From positions 124,001 to 188,000 of the forward strand of contig VWZX01006105.1 in assembly GCA_013399015.1 (NCBI GenBank): 64,000 nucleotides of DNA. The letters run 5' to 3'. This DNA comes from Galbula dea (lineage: Eukaryota; Chordata; Aves; Piciformes; Galbulidae). Under the pieces are notes generated by a model. The model saw only the letters and a program-made list of their open reading frames with translations. It was not told the DNA's origin and did not search any database. Shown here one piece after another: positions 61,312-64,000 of the stretch (positions are counted from its first letter, which is position 1; each line of letters begins with the position of its first letter). Position numbers and translations under genes: made by a program.

Positions 61312-64000
61312 TCTATGTCACTTCTGGAAACCAGATATAGTTGAATAAATGGCTTAAATTTTACCACTTTTCAGAAATGTGTGCCTACACTCACAGATCT
61401 TATTGGAACATATATTGGGTGCTTATATGAGCATTTGAGAGATCTACATGCTTTTTAGAATATAGACCTATGGCATCAAAGTGTCTAAACATGACCTGCT
61501 AGCTGGCTATATATGAGTCCCACTGAACATGGTGCTGCTTTTTTTTTCTTTCCATTGTATCAGAAACACTCAAGACCTGGTCTAGATAATGTTTAGCTGT
61601 AACACACTGTGAAACAAAATCACAACCAACAGTCAATGCGAATGAGTGTGACTGAGACACTATGTTGCCTACACTGCTGCTGTCTTCCTTTGGCCAGGCA
61701 CCTTTTTGATGTTAACCCAACAACACTGATGAAATGTAGGTGCCCCACAGCAGCTCAGCATCTCCAAATCACATTTATGCTGATCCAGATCCTCCAGCTT
61801 TCATGTTAGTTTATGCTGACAGTGCAGAGAAAAGCAGCTGCACAGTAATGGAGAATCCTGTCCTACATTTCTATTTCTATCTAGCCCAAGGGAATTATAA
61901 AAGGATGACCACATCAATCATAAACAATCCAAATGTATTTTGATCTATACTATGAAGCTGGATGAATGTTACATTAAAGAAGGTTGTGCCTATTTTTAAA
62001 AATAGAAACCATGAATGAAATTATTTTGTACTTTTTGAATGTTCAGTAGTTAGGTTGTGCTGTTAAAACGTTCAAAGGAAGCACATGTGCATTTAAGCAT
62101 ATACAAACACATTTGTGCTAATGTTGATGGAGGTAACATTCTCACTGCCATCTTCATCAAAATTTTATCTACCTAAAGCAGGGGACAGACAATGGTATGG
62201 GACCTCCTTAATCACTTTAATACAACACATAACACCTGAAATGAAAGCTAAAGAGATTGCACAGATTGTTAAACAAAGGAAAGTAATAAGGGAGTTACCC
62301 AATATTCAATAAAGTACATAAGAAATTCACAGATGAAACATGAATATTCCCTGCAGCTAGTTGATAATTCCCCAATTCATCTCAGTAGTAGATAGGACAG
62401 AGGGGTCTCAGCAAATTATCCTTACTTTTTATATTTGCACTGGCTATCAAAAACAACATACAGTGAGGGACAGCTTCCTCTTAAGGAGCATTGTCCAAAA
62501 CATGAAAATGAGGTGAACGGAGCCAATGTAGATGCAGCTAGATGCTCACACTAAATCATGTCTCAGAGACATATCCCAAACAACGTGGAGATGTGCTGCA
62601 GAGGATGGTTCTCTCCAGCTCTGCACAGCATAGTAACTGTTCCCAGGCTGGTATATGGGCCAGGGAGCAGAAGAGAGCCTGCACCCAACAACATTTTGCC
62701 ATGGGTAACTGTCAATCAGGGGGAAACAGAGAAAGGAGAGAAAGCTCTTCCAACTTCTCTTCCCCTGATAAATCCATGCCTATATAAGTGAAAGAGAAGT
62801 GAAACTATTTGTCCTGGTAGTCCAGCTACAAAGCTAGGAAACTCCAAGCTTCTCAGCTCTCAGTACAATACGCTTTCCATTAAAGACTAGTTCTTCCAAG
62901 TGCTCTTTTAAGTTAACTCCACACTTGCAACCTAGTTCATAGCTTGCTATCCATTAACAGGTCACCTATTTCTACTAACATCTTTCTGTCTCATACACCT
63001 TTCCATGCAGAAAACAAAAAAATATCTTTTTCTGATAATTTTATTTCTCTATCTCATGCCCTTGAATACATCATCTCTAACAACTGTGACAGGAAAGCTC
63101 AGTGTCAAGGCTGCGGAACTCAGTGATAGGCTTGCATGAAGTGTGAGCCATGTATCCATCACTGCCAGCCTGTGTTTCGTCACTGTTTTATTCAGAGGTG
63201 TACATAATCTACACTCACTCCTGAGGAACTTGTCCAATGGTAATTGGAATCAGCAAAAAGCCCTGGGGATTTGGGCACAGGCAAGTCTTCTGCTAAGGTG
63301 ATTTTGCTAAAGAAATACAATTCACATGGCAAAGTGGCATCCAAGCAAAATATGAACCATGGAGCATTTTATTGCCTACGTCACATTTCATGCAGCCTAC
63401 CAGCTTTTAAAGGTCAAACATGTAAACTTAAGGAGTGTGTGTGACTGTATACTAGTTGCAAAGCTCCTTTTTTGTCAGTTCTATGAAGCAATAACCCATG
63501 ATATATAGTTGATATCCCATGGGCACTGTTCTTTATGCCTGCAAACATTTAAAATTGCACTTGTGGTACATAAAAGATTTATAATGATCTCACCCACAAA
63601 TATAAATTTTATCCCACATAGGAGGAAAAGACCTAGAAGCAGAAGCAGTGAACAGCTGAGTATGAGCACAGTATCATAAATTCATAACACTTACAGCTTT
63701 TTAACAACCAGTCATAAATGTGACTGATTTCAATTTAATTTACAAGACTTTGTGATAGAACCAGGATTACCTCCTCAAAACTGAGTTTTAAAACACAGTG
63801 GGTACAATTATGGCCTTACTACAATGTCACTTGAGGCAAACAGGATTGAGGTAGCCATTTGGAAGGTCCCTGAACCATGCTGCTTATGCAGCTTCAGATG
63901 ACTGGAACTGAGTGGGCTTCACCAAACTGTAGTGGAGACCCTACTACTGTTCCAAGCCAGGCAGCACATCCCTACACAGCACAAGCTACCTCTAAGGGAC
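61312..64000. other. Unique DNA, no gene supported
   Basis: Open frames at 61609-61943, 62542-62791 and 63049-63444 show no recognisable family, signal peptide or splice support, and several overlap in different frames. Confidence 0.5.

Noticed and set aside
1..64000. CRISPR array, phage, operon or bacterial defence system
   Set aside because: No regularly spaced direct repeats, no long adjacent reading frames, no ribosome-binding sites. The window is vertebrate nuclear DNA.
1..64000. Endogenous retrovirus
   Set aside because: No LTR pair, and no gag, protease or envelope-like frames. All reverse-transcriptase wording is of the CR1 LINE type.

Overview
The window looks like avian nuclear DNA: AT-rich, CpG-poor, with low repeat density. 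Its dominant repeat is the CR1 LINE, recognised by coding-strand 3' ends that finish in ATTCTATG / ATTCTGTG octamers. A crocodilian or turtle source is less likely but not excluded, because the older SINE-like and palindromic repeats here are shared across amniotes. I see no bacterial-style genes, no CRISPR array, no rRNA, and no complete protein-coding gene. Every long reading frame (the longest is 185 codons) is either CR1-derived or has no recognisable protein features.

Layout. 0-4.5 kb: unique DNA with an A/C-rich tract at 2.1 kb. 4.56-7.57 kb: the densest CR1 region. It holds a plus-strand CR1 3' end, a minus-strand tRNA-Glu/CR1 chimera (SINE-like) placed tail to tail against it, and an older CR1 reverse-transcriptase fragment split by a younger CR1. 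10.2 kb: a CR1 tail with a 36-bp tandem duplication. 11.9-16.2 kb: several exon-shaped intervals on the minus strand with good splice signals but no recognisable product. 18.95-19.3 kb: a small CpG-containing patch with a forkhead-like site, possibly regulatory. 22.38-24.11 kb: two separate blocks duplicated in the same order with unrelated DNA between them. 27.0-29.3 kb: a cluster of degraded tRNA-like SINE pieces. 28.8-51.3 kb: scattered degraded copies of a palindromic amniote repeat. 39.65-40.43 kb: a minus-strand CR1 reverse-transcriptase fragment. 44.1, 48.2-48.6, 49.9 and 55.7 kb: CR1 3' ends. 53.8-54.15 kb: a weak candidate promoter and first exon. The remainder is unique AT-rich DNA with a few microsatellites and one ambiguous base at 61311.

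How the parts relate. CR1 supplies almost all recognisable history: 5'-truncated insertions, nesting, inverted pairs, and a tail apparently borrowed by a tRNA-Glu-derived element. The partner-like CR1 subfamily is present in the same window at 48.5 kb. The region is best read as intergenic or deep intronic DNA, possibly with a decayed or unrecognised spliced gene on the minus strand near 12-16 kb. All family assignments come from remembered consensus features, not from a search.
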